Shown: piece after piece, positions 1 to 15,287 of the stretch
Layout of the letters: each line of letters starts with the position of its first letter
Position numbering within the stretch: the first letter of the stretch is position 1
Source of the DNA: Plumapathes pennacea
Lineage: Eukaryota > Cnidaria > Anthozoa > Antipatharia > Myriopathidae
NCBI GenBank assembly: GCA_964036295.1
Contig: OZ038465.1
Span: 186,001 to 250,000, forward strand
Length of the DNA stretch: 64,000 bases
Direction: 5' to 3'
Position numbers and translations under genes: made by a program
The notes under the pieces: generated by a model
What the model saw: only the letters and a program-made list of their open reading frames with translations
What the model was told of the DNA's origin: nothing
Database searches by the model: none

Positions 1-447
1 GTTTCTCAGCTGGGGATGCCTCTCCGATTCAACATACTGGCGGTCTTCTTTCGTTGTATAGCTCCACGCTGTGAAGTAGTTGTCGTGGCGATTAGAAAAA
101 TGAACGTTAATGTTTCGTATCCGGGACAAATATTGTCGCACAGCACGCCATCTCCTCGGCTGACTTAACTTTATGGCCATGTGATAGTGTTTTCCGTCAG
201 TCTCACGGTGGCTTTCTTGGCTGCAGACCCAGTGCACAACTGTTTCTGAAGAGTTGCCTGTGTTTTGGAAGCCTTCGAGGACAGCAGCGGCAAACGCATT
301 ACGTGTGGGCAAGCGTGCAAGATTAGCTTGACTATAGGTTATGAGATATACACTCCAGACCTGCGGAACGCTTAAATTGTCTGCCAAACCAGCTTCCACG
401 GCCTCATCTTCTGAATTACTATCATTATAATGCTGAATGAGATCCAT
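1..447 (-). CDS. Rep-like HUH endonuclease, partial (C-terminus outside window)
   Basis: Reading the minus strand from an ATG at 447-445 gives 149 codons open to the window edge. Seen in order: a strand-like motif YLITYSQ near residue 37 (like Rep motif I, FLTYP-type), the metal-binding motif KHYHMAIKL near residue 88 (HUH, here H-Y-H), and a segment NYFTAWSYTTKED near residue 130 containing Y-x-x-K (Rep motif III, catalytic tyrosine). This order and spacing is that of the nicking domain of CRESS-DNA Rep proteins and of eukaryotic HUH transposons, which cut and rejoin single-stranded DNA. Any helicase domain would lie outside the window. I infer a transposon gene or an old Rep-derived host copy. 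The frame is intact for all visible codons. A palindromic element lies about 310 bp upstream of the start (758-915). Confidence 0.72.
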   Translation of the reverse strand, partial: MDLIQHYNDSNSEDEAVEAGLADNLSVPQVWSVYLITYSQANLARLPTRNAFAAAVLEGFQNTGNSSETVVHWVCSQESHRETDGKHYHMAIKLSQPRRWRAVRQYLSRIRNINVHFSNRHDNYFTAWSYTTKEDRQYVESERHPQLRN

Positions 448-757
448 TGATGCACAGTTGACTATAAACGAAGAGGATTTCAATAACGATTGTAAACAAG
501 AGTATAATATTTGAATTCAAATGTAAGACTCTCATTGGGCGCGTAAACTTCTTTTTTTGCAACCTCGAACCAATCAAATTTGTGTGAATAATTCATTAAC
601 AAATGCACAATACACGGGAGATGTATTTGGCAACAGGCACGATGTCTTTTGAATTTTTAGAGCCAGACAACGATGAAACAGTTTGCATACAACTCACTCG
701 ATTTGACGTCTATTTTACACTCAGTCTCCTTTTACAATAACGCAAGCTAACCGCAGA

Positions 758-915
758 CAATCCCCGCCAAAACTGTTGAAACACTTAGGCTTCAGGCTCC
801 CCCATCCCCCTTTGCAATGTTGTAAAAATCACGAGAAAACGCGAGAAGATACGGCCGACGCTTCCAACATTGCACGGGGGAGTGGGGGTGTTTCAACAAG
901 TTTTGGCTGAGATTG
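758..915. mobile_element. Short hairpin MITE next to the HUH gene
   Basis: The ends are inverted repeats: CAATCCCCGCCAAAACTGTT on the left and AACAAGTTTTGGCTGAGATTG-type sequence on the right. Just inside is a second inverted pair, a C-rich tract followed by TTTGCAATGTTG and then CAACATTG followed by a G-rich tract. The same two-tier design recurs at 3226-3487, 5930-6190, 17205-17463, 18137-18396 and 31939-32187. No clear target-site duplication is seen. The spacer 448-757 between this element and the HUH start has no other feature I can name. Confidence 0.6.
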
Positions 916-1831
916 TAACTTCTCCATACTGTAATGATAGGGATATTTATATCTTTAGCGAGAAATTAATTGGAGTGGATCACTCTAGGGAGTGAATGGG
1001 GTTAAAATTCACTAGCTCCCACCATATAAATGTTAACCATATTCTGGCTGCTACTGGTTTTCCGTTTTTTTGTTTTTTGTTTTAGATAGCCTACATTCGT
1101 TTGCTTGGCAAGTTGTTAAACTTTAGATGAACATATGTGGAAAAGAAGAAATACATTCAGATGGCAAATAAGAAATAACAAAGTCTAAAATATGACAAAG
1201 CTATTATATGATGTTCATTCATTTCTCCCTTCACTGCATACTTTGGTTGCCATTGATTTTGTGTAACTGCCACAATGTATAAATTTGCTTTACCTGATCT
1301 GTTATTTTCTTGGCTTTCTATAGGGAAAACCACGGACAGGAGAGTGATGTAGGCATACAAGACAGCCATGAAGAACCTGATAACAGCCCTGGACACTACA
1401 GTATAGCAGCTGAGTCCAGTTTAAATATGTACTGATCATATCTTGCCTATCCTGAGTCAAAAAACACTGCATGTGCAGTATGTTAGCTGCATACTACTTT
1501 AGACCATTTACCAAGTTTCAAATGTGTAGCAAGATAATTTCACGATGAAAAATATGTGGAAATTAGGGATATCCACAATGGCAAATATAAATACTAATAC
1601 TTTTAATACTGTTGTTAATACTGTACAGACAATTAGGCTCATAAAACAAATTATATTTTCAAATCAAAATATTGTAGAATATTATCAATAGCAGAATAAA
1701 TTTATTTCAGTGTACATGTATGTTCATGACAATATTGTGTTTTGTTTGATATTTAAGGGCAAGGGATCCTGTAAATTTGGGGAGCACAATTATTGGTGCT
1801 AAGGTTTCTATGGCAACCTGAATTCTCATCT
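916..1831. other. AT-rich intergenic stretch, nothing recognised
   Basis: No open frame with recognisable protein content, no splice-consistent exons and no clear repeat beyond simple AT-richness were seen on either strand. Confidence 0.4.
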
Positions 1832-2052
1832 CAGGGATTCCCAAGGATTCCCAAAAAATTCTCAATAATTCCTAGGAATTCCTGGGAATACTCAGGAATT
1901 CCTGAGAATTCTCAGCAATTCCCAATGATTACCAAGTAAAATGGCCTACTTTGAAGCATTCCTGGGAATTCCTAGGAATTCCATGTCCAAATTACCGTGC
2001 AAATTCACACCTTTATTCTTAGGAATTCCTAGGACTAAAATCCTGGGAATTC
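1832..2052. repeat. Degenerate GGAATTCC-type repeat cluster
   Basis: About twenty copies of variants of AGGAATTCCT, GGGAATTCC and CTCAGGAATT follow each other irregularly. The unit is self-complementary, so the block can fold in many registers. It contains no coding frame. Confidence 0.6.
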
Positions 2053-2633
2053 CAAGCTCTATTTCACAAGGCTAGTTCTGTAGTGCCAGCCTGTGAACAA
2101 ATCTGCAACTCTAATCCTTGATTTGAAATATCTGCGAGCTGAAAATCAAAACTCATTTACAAACTTTGCATTCTGTGTCACAACATTCTCGACTCAACAC
2201 TCGTATATGTATATACAAACCCAGCCATTCAAACCAAACCAGAATCAATGCACAGGAATGCACAAACATAACATAACATTATAGTTGTTAAGGACTTTGA
2301 AATTCGGCCTTGGTCTGTATTTTCCACTTGTAAATGTCTTCTGTGTAATATAGAATATTTAGACTTGACACTGACTGTGATCACCTGGGTTTCTTGGCTT
2401 GTTTATGAATTCTTGGTCAGTTTCTTAATGGGAAAAGCATTGAAAAAAACCCCATTATCTTTAAAGAAGATTGCTCTGAGGCTATAACACGTCTTCTTTT
2501 TGTTGCCATACAAATATCCAATCACACAGGGGAACGTATGTTCATAGACGAGCACCGAACGCTCCGTCTTAGTTTTAGACTGGTGCATTTCTCCCCGACT
2601 TTTGGCTGTTTGAATCCACCTCATCACCTTTAA

Positions 2634-2685
2634 ATACATAATAAATAAATAAATAAGTAAATAAATAAATAAATAAATAAATAAG
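2634..2685. repeat. (AAAT)n microsatellite
   Basis: Roughly twelve tandem AAAT units with one AAGT interruption, directly abutting the minisatellite that follows. Confidence 0.85.
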
Positions 2686-2920
2686 ACTGTATGTGGCTGT
2701 ATAAGGCCGTATAGGGCTGTATATGGCTGCATATGGCTATATGGGGCTGTATATGAATGTATAGGGATGTATATGGCTGTATAGGGATGTATAGGGACGT
2801 ATATGGCTGTATAGGGATGTATATGGCTGTATAGGATGTACAGGGCTGCATAGGGATGTGTATTGTTGTATGAGGGTGCATAGGGCTGTATAGGAATATA
2901 TAGGGATGTATATGACTGAG
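2686..2920. repeat. Minisatellite of GTATAGGGATGTATATGGCT type
   Basis: Tandem 10-12-bp units of the form TGTATAGGG[A/C]TG and TGTATATGGCTG run for about 235 bp with drift. Both strands stay open in some frames because the unit lacks stop codons, which creates Tyr/Pro/His-rich spurious ORFs on the minus strand. Confidence 0.75.
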
Positions 2921-3225
2921 CTATATTAGGACTGGTAACTATTGCAGTATGCACGCATGCGCTATAGTTGGGAAAGCGTTGTGCAGCCCCACCTATCTTG
3001 GCCACCACTTGCCTACACAAGTCTTATGGGATATATTATTCAAGGAAGAAACCGCTGAATTAGATTACTGGTGGCACCAACTGAATAAAACAGGTTCAAA
3101 CGTTAAGAAAATAAAGCCTAGTTTGCATAAAGACTGAAAAACTATTCTAAATATCTCAAAAAATATCCGGATATTTGTGTCTAGGCCCAACTTAGGGCTA
3201 CCGTGTTGCAAATTCAATTCAAATT

Positions 3226-3487
3226 CAATTCCGGGCTGCAAAAATAGTTGAGACACTTTATATCATTTTCGCCCTATTTTTCGATTTTGGACTTGTTTGC
3301 TTCTCTTCTCTCCTCCCCCTATTGCAATGTTGTTTGAGCGCCCAAATCTTTTACACAGTATTACAGGATCAACATTGAAATGGGGAAGGGGAAATGATCA
3401 GATTGAGCGCAATTTTACTTAAAGCGAAAGGAACAAACGCGAAATTTATCATTTTTTAAAGAAAGTCAACAATTTTGCAACTCATTG
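3226..3487. mobile_element. Palindromic MITE, about 260 bp, copy 1
   Basis: The left end carries GCTGCAAAAATAGTTGAGAC and the right end CAACAATTTTGCAACTCATTG, which are inverted partners. The inner inverted pair is CCCCCTATTGCAATGTTG and CAACATTGAAATGGGGAAGG. It is nearly the same sequence as 5930-6190 and the inverted copy 17205-17463. It holds no ORF. Confidence 0.75.
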
Positions 3488-4059
3488 TCTGAGAGAGTTA
3501 AACTGAGGTATTTCAGCGAATATTTGTTGAATATTTGCAAAACTTTCTGGGAGTACGTTATTTCGAATTAGAAGTCGAAATATGTTACAAGATTCTCGAA
3601 AAATCTGCTCATAGAAAAATGGAGATCGATTTTCCTAGAAACTTATGTGTCTTGAAACCCACAGAATATTTAACTTGGGGGTTTGTCACCGCTAAACGCT
3701 ATGTTTTGTGGTCAGAATAAATGCAACGGTTACGAGGATTATACCGTCTTGCTGTCTGGTTGTAGAACAGACTTTGCCAAGCATCAAGTGTAGTTTAACA
3801 TGCTTTCTTTTTTTTTGGAGACCTTTATTTGGTTGCCAAGTTGCGTGCATTTGAGAAGGCCTGGTACTACGCAGGCGTCATAAATGTTCAACGCCACACC
3901 ATTTTACAACAGATGAGATGACCATCAGCTTGTGCGGTCTTTGTACTGTAACACCTTGTCAGTTATACAAAGGAAAGCGTTTTCTTGTTTACAAATTATT
4001 TTTCTTGTGGATTTTTGATCGCTAAAGAACGCTGCTTTGCCGTTTTCGCGCTATTTTTC
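3488..4059. other. Intergenic stretch, nothing recognised
   Basis: Unique-looking sequence with short, unconvincing open frames and no splice-consistent coding content. Confidence 0.35.
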
Positions 4060-5110
4060 TATACAAATGAGGTGTAAGACGGAATATATTCAGCGCTATA
4101 CATTGAACACAGCTAAGCTATGGCGGTTTTTAAGGCAGGAAAGCATGATAAGGTTTTATACAACAACAACGTTATCGAAGAAAACAAAAGGAATCATATT
4201 GTGAATATGACAGGCCTGCTATTAATTTTCAACCCGTGGGTATTCGCAGACAAAGAAATCTTCGGCAACGCTTGAAACTGTCCGATTTTTAAGCCCGCGT
4301 TCAGCACGAAGTGCTGAAAAGCAAAGCTTCATGCGATCCAGTCAATTGGAATGTGTCCCGGTGCTGTCAACAATGGATTCCAAATATGGAAGTCATTCTG
4401 TTCCCAATTTGGGCAGTATCGATATTACCGACAACGCAACAAAATCTAGAACGCGATCGTCGAAGTAGTTTTTGCGGTGGCATTTTTAAGTATCCCACCT
4501 TATTGCAGTTAAGACTGCGTCAGTCAGTCAGTCCGTCATGCTGTGTCAACAATTGCCTTTGAAATTTGAGCATCATCGAATACGCATGAAGAAACGAAGA
4601 GATGGGAAGACGTTTCCTGGAGGTATTTGATTGTTATCATTGTATTCCTGAATTGCCAGTAGATTTGTTGTACTTCAGAACCATTATCACAGAGGTTTTG
4701 GTAATTTCTCGGTTTGACAAGCGTAAGTCAAAGTTGAAAGACCCGTGACCACTGACAGCCCTGATCGCGATCGAGCAACTTCAGCTTGTCGAAATATTTC
4801 TATCGTTTGATTATATTTGCTTTGCTTCGCATAGCTTTCGCCAGCAATGAAAAATGCTGTAGAGAACTGAGAGAAGAATTCGAAAATTAATTTGACCAAA
4901 ACCGCAAGTAATGTCAACAAGTTGTCAGATTTCACTTAAACTTATTCGACTTGAAATTCAGCCAAAAGAAGAAAGGCGTGTTTTCTTTAAGCACGTATTT
5001 AGTTTGAATGCAGCCCAGGCTAGAGTATCATGGCCTCTGATGAAGTATGTAGATGTTGGACATAAGCTGTGCATGACATGAGTAATAAAGTCACGGATAG
5101 ACTTTTTTCA
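4060..5110 (+). repeat. Diverged member of an interspersed repeat family (family R)
   Basis: Patches such as GGCTAG..TATCATGGCCTC, ACCGCAA.TAAT..AACAAG and TGTGCATGA recur in the same order at 8160-8400, and in inverse orientation around 18,900-20,300. The matches are partial, so this is an old copy. No protein is recognised. The segment 5111-5929 that follows is unannotated intergenic DNA. Confidence 0.35.
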
Positions 5111-5929
5111 GTGCGACTCCGGAAGGTCTCCTTCCGGTTCAAAGATTTGGCACTCGGTGAAGGATTTTAAATTCTCCCAATTCGAGCGTCTAAGTTTAAA
5201 ATTTTCACCCTCTGCCGCCTTGTAAATTAGGGTTTTCAAACTGAGACTAAATCGAATACGCGGTTCACAAAAGTGGAGGCCAGCGGAAACGGATGCGCAC
5301 TTCCACATACCTAAAATTAAGCAATTTTTACGATGTGGCCTTGAAGCCAGTTCTATTAAATACCCACTCCCGCAAAAGTACTTTCTACAAATTCGCAAGC
5401 TTACAGCTGCCGTGCTGCTTTGATCTCACTCTAGAAGTCACGTAGAGTTTATCATCCAGAAAAACAACGGATTGTACGGTAGATTTCATCTTCATGAACA
5501 TTTCAACGGTCAACCGCAAAAAATGCCATAAGATTTTTGTTTACATTTTCCTTACAGTATCATTGGTTGACCGTGGTTGACTGTAGAAGTCAAAACAGCT
5601 TTTATTTCAATGTATCCGCATCGGAACAGTCTCAATTCACCAAACAGAACACAAATGTTCAAAAATAAGGACTTTAAGCTTTTTGATAGAGGTGTATTTT
5701 GCCTTGAAAGGAGCATTAATTAATAACAGACCGGAACTACTGTACCAACCTTTACGTATCATATCCGGAAATCTCCTTCGAGTACCAACTTAAATTTTCT
5801 ACATTAAAAGCCATCATTTACGCGCTTTTCTGATAAATAAATCATATACAAAGAAATCAGGGCAAAAATCAGCCGGGAAGAAAGAGAGACTAACTTTTAA
5901 ACTGCGTTTTTCAATCCTCGCTTTTCAGA

Positions 5930-6190
5930 CAACGGGTTGCAAAAATAGTTGAGACACTTTATATAATTTTCGCCGTTTTTCGATTTTGGACTTGTTTGCT
6001 TCTATTCTCCCCTCCCCCCTATTGCAATGTTATTTGAGCGCCCAAATCTGTTACACAGTATTACAGGATCAACATTGAAAAGGGGGAAGGGGAAATGATC
6101 AGATTGAGCGCAATTTTACTTAAAGCGAAAGGAACAAACGCGAAATTTATCATTTTTTAAAGAAAGTCTCAAAAATTTTGCAACTCATTG
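5930..6190. mobile_element. Palindromic MITE, about 260 bp, copy 2
   Basis: Runs from CAACGGGTTGCAAAAATAG to TTTTGCAACTCATTG, with the inner pair CCCCTCCCCCCTATTGCAATG and CAACATTGAAAAGGGGG. It is over 90 percent identical by eye to copy 1. The sequence immediately to the right is a tRNA-like fragment. Confidence 0.8.
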
Positions 6191-6237
6191 TAGTGGTCAG
6201 AGCGGGACTTGAACCTAAACCACTCGGCCACATTGCC
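6190..6237 (-). ncRNA. tRNA-derived fragment with A and B boxes, anticodon region deleted
   Basis: On the minus strand the sequence reads GTGGCCGAGTGGTTTAGGTT, then CAAGTCCCGCTCTGACCAC. TGGCCGAGTGG fits the pol III A box of Ser/Leu-type tRNAs, and GGTTCAAGTCC fits the B box. Only a few bases separate them, so the anticodon arm and variable arm are missing. It cannot be a working tRNA. It is more likely a decayed tRNA copy or the head of a SINE. Confidence 0.5.
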
Positions 6238-7377
6238 TTCCCCCACCTTTTTTTCATCTTGTGTTGAAAACAGGCTTTTTCCGGGAAACCTTCCTCGCCG
6301 GAAATGATCGCGTTTCACTTTAGCCATTCCGTACACCGCTTTAGCCATTCCGTACGTCAAACTTATTGTAATTGGTTTAGATTTTTGTAAATTAATGATC
6401 TGACGAAGACCATCTGTTCTAAAATTCTAAAATGCCTGCAGAAATTTAAAATTCGGCACCAGTCCGCCGCGAATTTTGCCGACGGCTGGCACATGCAAAT
6501 GACATCAAATGTCACTGATTGGTGGAGGACTTTCATTAAAATGAGAATTGGAAGGCAGTCTATTTAGTATCTTGAGAGATGTTTCTTACCCTTTGTCCAT
6601 TTGTAATAAATATTTACTGTAGTGGTAGTTGAAAATATTACCTGTGCTCAGGCTACTGTTATGATGCCCTAGTAAATATTTATGCCGTTTCCATTTCTAG
6701 CACTCAAAGGCCTGAGGTGGTGAATTTTTAGTCATGTTGTACTGTAAATGTCAGTCATGTTTGTCATGATTTCTGTGAACGAAGTGCCTACTACATAAAT
6801 AATTGGAGAATAAAATTAGCTATAGTAGCTGCTATGATCATCAACTAAGAGAGAACAACTAATTATTTATGTGGAGTTAATCTTTGCAGACTTTTATACT
6901 GTAGTTTTGTCTTGACTCCTACTTTCTGTAAACAGCCCATCTGCAATTTTCCAGAGTAATTCTAAACCTTTATCCACAGGTTTTAGAAGGAAAAAACACT
7001 TTTTTGGTCTACCAGTAATTTGCAACATGAAAAAGAAGAAATTCTAGACAATTATTTATTTGAATTAGAGATAAGGTACTATAATGATCATTATATCATG
7101 TGTATGGTAAAAACATTTCTTGAACACAATTCATAACACAACCAAATTTGTCAGGTTAGAGGCATTTTCACCATGAAATATCTTTTTCTGAAAATGAATA
7201 AATGTATCATCTTCAAGAGCATAAATAATACTTGTAATCACTAATGACAACAGGACTCTTCAATCTGTACAAGTAGGTGCAGCTTATAGAACTTTAGTGT
7301 GGTCTCCTCTCTTACATATGGTTGTTCTCTTATTGTAGGAGTCTGATTTCACATGACACAGAATCTAATAAAAATCT
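6238..7377. other. Intergenic stretch, nothing recognised
   Basis: AT-rich DNA. Candidate frames on both strands are short and carry no recognisable motif. Confidence 0.35.
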
Positions 7378-7683
7378 GAGGAGGTTGAACAAGATGAAGG
7401 CCCTGATTTGGATTCTGACCTGGAGGATCTGCTGTGCAGTGGATGTGAATTGCCTGAACCAGCTCCAGTCACTAGTGGACATCAGCAGGCCAAAGTCATT
7501 TTGACTTGGGTTGTTTATTTTATTTTAGTCTGGCAGTACAAGAACTATATAAGTGATAATGCAATTGAGCAGCTGCTAAAGTTTGTCCAGCACAGAGAAT
7601 TCGATTTACTCGAAGCGCTCATAAAATTCAAGGCGTCTCGTGAACGGACGGGACAATCCGCAGGTTGCAGGTTGGCAGGTTAA
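7378..7683 (+). pseudogene. Fragment of a transposon-type ORF (acidic stretch plus W-x-L-x-W-Q segment)
   Basis: One frame reads an acidic run (DEGPDLDSDLEDLL), then VILTWVVYFILVWQYKNY followed by ISDNAIEQLLKF. From memory, a hydrophobic W..(F/L)...WQ...ISD.A...LL.F segment after an acidic N-terminal region occurs in cnidarian transposon-associated proteins, possibly of the KDZ type also seen at 15.4-16.3 kb. I cannot confirm that here. Upstream the frame is closed by TGA and TAA TAA within 45 bases of a plausible splice acceptor at 7338, and downstream it runs into tandem repeats, so I read it as a broken copy. Confidence 0.3.
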
Positions 7684-7740
7684 ATCTGCAGGTCAAATCT
7701 GCAGGTTAAATTTGCAGGTCAAATTTGTAGGTTAAAATAA
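7655..7740. repeat. Minisatellite of about 16 bp (CTGCAGGT[C/T]AAAT)
   Basis: About five tandem copies of TCTGCAGGTTAAAT / TTGCAGGTCAAAT, decaying to the right. Confidence 0.65.
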
Positions 7741-7969
7741 GTTCAATTAGTTGAAATACCTTCAATGCAAGCCTTAATAAAAATTAATCGTATTTCGCTC
7801 ACGTTCGATGAACGTTTTTCGTGCGATTCGAACCAGGTGTGACACATTTTGAATATTACATTCCATAGTTTGTGTGCATGTGGGTGGACTGAGGCCCAAT
7901 ATTGCACGACAAACTTGCAGTAAATTATCTGCTTTAGTTTAAAGTATGTTAGAAAGCTTTCGTGTCAAA

Positions 7970-8650
7970 AAGCTAACACACCGAGTGAGTAAGTGAGTGA
8001 GTGAGCGACAGATTGTAGACACCAATGACTCCCAGATATGCTATGCATATCCGTGAGTCAAAAACGAAAACAAACAAACTCCGTTTTTAAGCTCGCCGCA
8101 GCCGCGAGCAAATACACCGAAATAGTCCTGAACATTGAGTTTGTTAGTCTCAAATGACTGAACACGCTGTGAACAAAACCGCAATAATATTGTAAACAAG
8201 TCTCATGTAAATTCCTTGCTTTCAACTTATATTTGTTACAGAGCGCGAATACTCGAAAGCCTCATAGAAGAAACGCATTCAGTAAAAAAAAACAACATAA
8301 GTATTGAAGTGAAGGCTAGCTTATCATGGCCTCGGATTACAAATAAGTCTTCAAAGTCAAACTGTCAAAATCGACTGTGCATGAAAAGATAAGTCAATTA
8401 CTCTTTTCTTGCTGGCTAACTTTTCAATCCAAAGATCAAAATGCAGAGTCAGTCAACCTTTAAGAAGCAAGTGTATGAGTGTTGTAATGACAATTTATAC
8501 CAATAGGTTTAATTTGAGCAAGGTGTGAAAAGTCAAGTTATTTATACTGTGTGATATTTTTCTGGTGAGAAACTGAAAGTCTCTTTTGGGAGCTCCGCTC
8601 TTGTCCCTACTTCCCATTTTAGTCTTGTTTGAAAAGTTGGCCTGTCAAAA
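7970..8650 (+). repeat. Interspersed repeat family R, plus-strand copy
   Basis: Contains in order a CCGTTTTTAAGCTCGC end, TGTTACAGAGCGCGAATACTC, GAAAAGATAAGTCAATTAC, TGAGTGTTGTAATGA and a TGTGTGATATTTTTCTGGTG block. All of these recur in inverted order and orientation between 18,540 and 20,390, and the last block also at 34,110-34,290. No protein domain is recognised, so this looks like a non-autonomous element. Confidence 0.5.
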
Positions 8651-10942
<2,292 letters not shown>

Positions 10943-11287
10943 CTACAAAAGGACAGTGAAGTTTTAAATTTGTATTGTTGCATTTCATATGACAAGTGAT
11001 CAAGAACAATTATCTAGTAATAATAATAATAATCCCCGAACGAAGTGAGGGAAATAATCACGACACTAATGCAGCAAAATCGCACTATATGAAGACTCCA
11101 AGCGGGTCGCCATCTCGATATTAGTTTATTCATCAGTCAGTCTGTCATAGGGCGACCTTTTAGGCCAGGTGCCTAAGCAACAATGACGTAATAATAATGA
11201 CGTAACGTCTCCGCCAGTGTTTTTACTGACGTTCGGAAGAAAAAGATTTGAACGAAGCAACAATTGTATGTTACTGTGTTCACGAAA

Positions 11288-11752
11288 ATGAATTTGAAAA
11301 CTAGAAAACTTGAAACAGAACAGTCTCGCGAAGCTCGTCTTCAAAAGAGAAGGGAACAGGCACTTCAAGAGCAAAAGCGGGCCAAAGAAAAGACTCCGCA
11401 GAGAAAACACCGCATGAATGCCGATCGAAAGCGACATGAAGAGAAGCGGGTAACACAGACAACTCCACAAAGAGAACAGCGCTTGAAAGCGAATCGAGAC
11501 CTTCAGGAGAAAAAGCGGGCCGAAGAGAAGACTCCGCAAAGACAACAGCGCATGAATGCCGACCAAAAGCGACATGAACAGAAGCGGGTAACACAGACAA
11601 CTCCGCAAAGGGAACAGTGCTTGAAAGCAAATCGGGAGCTTCAGACGCCGTTTTGTGTTAAACTCAGATACTTATTTAGAAAGGACAAGCAACAAAGGTT
11701 AGTCAGTGGAAATCGAACAATCACCGTGACAAATATATTCTATCCCGTATAG
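11288..11752 (+). CDS. Helitron-borne basic coiled-coil ORF
   Basis: An ATG-initiated frame of 154 codons reads MNLKTRKLETEQSREARLQK, then repeats of the type R-x-(Q/K)RVTQTTPQREQ and (K/R)RAEEKTPQRQQRMNAD. The product is extremely basic, helical and repetitive, with no catalytic motif. Similar arginine/glutamate-rich heptad-like runs precede the Rep domain in some cnidarian Helitrons, from memory. Homologous but shorter frames lie on the minus strand of H2 (to 37197), H3 (near 43,090) and H4 (to about 57,460). The central R-E-x-x-L-K-A-N-R unit is duplicated in this copy only. I infer a remnant N-terminal region, not an enzyme. Confidence 0.55.
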   Translation: MNLKTRKLETEQSREARLQKRREQALQEQKRAKEKTPQRKHRMNADRKRHEEKRVTQTTPQREQRLKANRDLQEKKRAEEKTPQRQQRMNADQKRHEQKRVTQTTPQREQCLKANRELQTPFCVKLRYLFRKDKQQRLVSGNRTITVTNIFYPV

Positions 11753-11771
11753 CTTGTAACTCGATCACTTC

Positions 11772-11853
11772 TAGCCTGAGAAAACAGACGTCTCTCATCG
11801 CGCGCTCGATCCAAACCGAGCGCGCGATGAGAGACGTCTGTTTTCTCAGGCTA
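11772..11853. mobile_element. Perfect 82-bp hairpin element inside the Helitron, with 9-bp target duplication
   Basis: Two 37-base arms, starting TAGCCTGAGAAAACAGACG and ending CGTCTGTTTTCTCAGGCTA, are exact reverse complements around the 8-base loop ATCCAAAC. The flanks are identical 9-mers GATCACTTC at 11763-11771 and 11854-11862. The other Helitron copies (for example near 36,845, 42,840 and 56,680) have a single GATCACTTC in the same context, so they show the empty site. A 9-bp duplication fits Mutator-like MITEs (inference). Confidence 0.85.
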
Positions 11854-12606
11854 GATCACTTCAAGAATGTATTAATATCTGTATGCTGATCATTTTCCCT
11901 CGAAGTATTGTTTTACTACGCTTCTGTCGCCAGTTTCGGCTACCGTCGCTCAGAGCAATCGGAATTTGGAGTCTTGAATGATTTAGTCAGATATCTTATT
12001 TTTCTGTAATCTGACACGCGGTGATTGCAGCGAGAATCGTTCACAAGCCCTTAGAGGTATTACTGGGTCTGAAGCCCGTGCATAATTTGAAGTAAACTGT
12101 TCAAGTTTTGCTTTGATTCTGGGAGAAATCTTGCTGTTTTGAGTGGGTTCACATACAAAACAATTCGAGCCTATTAAATATACATGCCTGAGTCTGGTGA
12201 ATGCAGCCAGAGTAAAAACAAATCGCACAGGAAGCCTATTTAATTGTACTGCCTATGAATTCAAAATTGGAAAATCAGTGTTCCTTTTTTCCCGTACTAC
12301 GACGGCCGACCAACTTCAAACTTTGAGTATTAAATTTTGAGAACGTGCTTGGCAGACTGTATGAATTAATTTGACGTGCCGACCGTGGGAAATACGTACT
12401 TCGTGACGCAATCGATTCTTTTTTCAACGCAAAAGTATAACACACACCATTCTTTTTCTCCTTCCTTTGCGTGTAGCACTTGGGTTCGAAGAAAAGATTG
12501 AGTCAACAGTTCGGTAAAACAAAGGCTACTCTTGTTGGGAGTTACCAAAGTAAAAGTCCCATCAATGGCAGGAGTGAGGGGGTATCTGCGATTATCGTAT
12601 TTCTAG

Positions 12607-14878
<2,272 letters not shown>

Positions 14879-15287
14879 CTGCGAGTACATGTTGTATGTT
14901 TTTGTGTATCATAAATACAAAACTTCTTTGGGATGCTGATCTGAAATGAACTAGCTACAGACTGTAGTTTAAATTTTCATGCTAACCTTTCTCAAACATC
15001 AATTTCCACTGGCCATCCACAATCCACAACCTGTGAAATACACATGTTTTCTAATTTTATTTCTGCATCAATGGCCATGTTTTCACAAGCACTTTTCTGT
15101 GAATAAACCCAACTCCCTTGAGCAATCTCATTTGGCACCTCAGCCACTTTCTGATATGCTAACAGCCAAACTTTCTGAGCTTTCTGGACATGTTTAAATA
15201 CCACAACAGTCATCAACAGTCATATACATTATGATAAACACAGATTTAGAAGGGATTAAAGAGTATGTTGATGTTTAAGAAAGAAAT

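Larger units (their letters stand above)
11033..12606 (+). mobile_element. Helitron-like element, copy H1
   Basis: The element begins TCCCCGAACGAAGTGAGGG and ends GCGATTATCGTATTTCTAG, that is 5' TC and 3' CTAG. The short palindrome CGATTATCG sits about 6 bases before CTAG, and the flanks are A on the left and T on the right, all as in Helitrons (CTRR end, A|T insertion, no target duplication). The same ends, usually inverted, define copies at 36153-37444, 42100-43811 and 55903-57752. The 5' end directly abuts an (AAT)n tract. It carries one ORF (11288-11752) and a nested hairpin element (11772-11853). No helicase is present, so it is non-autonomous. Confidence 0.7.

Noticed and set aside
2403..3020. 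205-codon minus-strand ORF with Tyr/Pro/His repeats
   Set aside because: Translation of the GTATAGGGATG minisatellite and AAAT tract; no conserved domain.
11301..11630. Minus-strand ORFs overlapping the Helitron ORF
   Set aside because: Leucine/phenylalanine-rich shadows of the repetitive basic frame on the plus strand.
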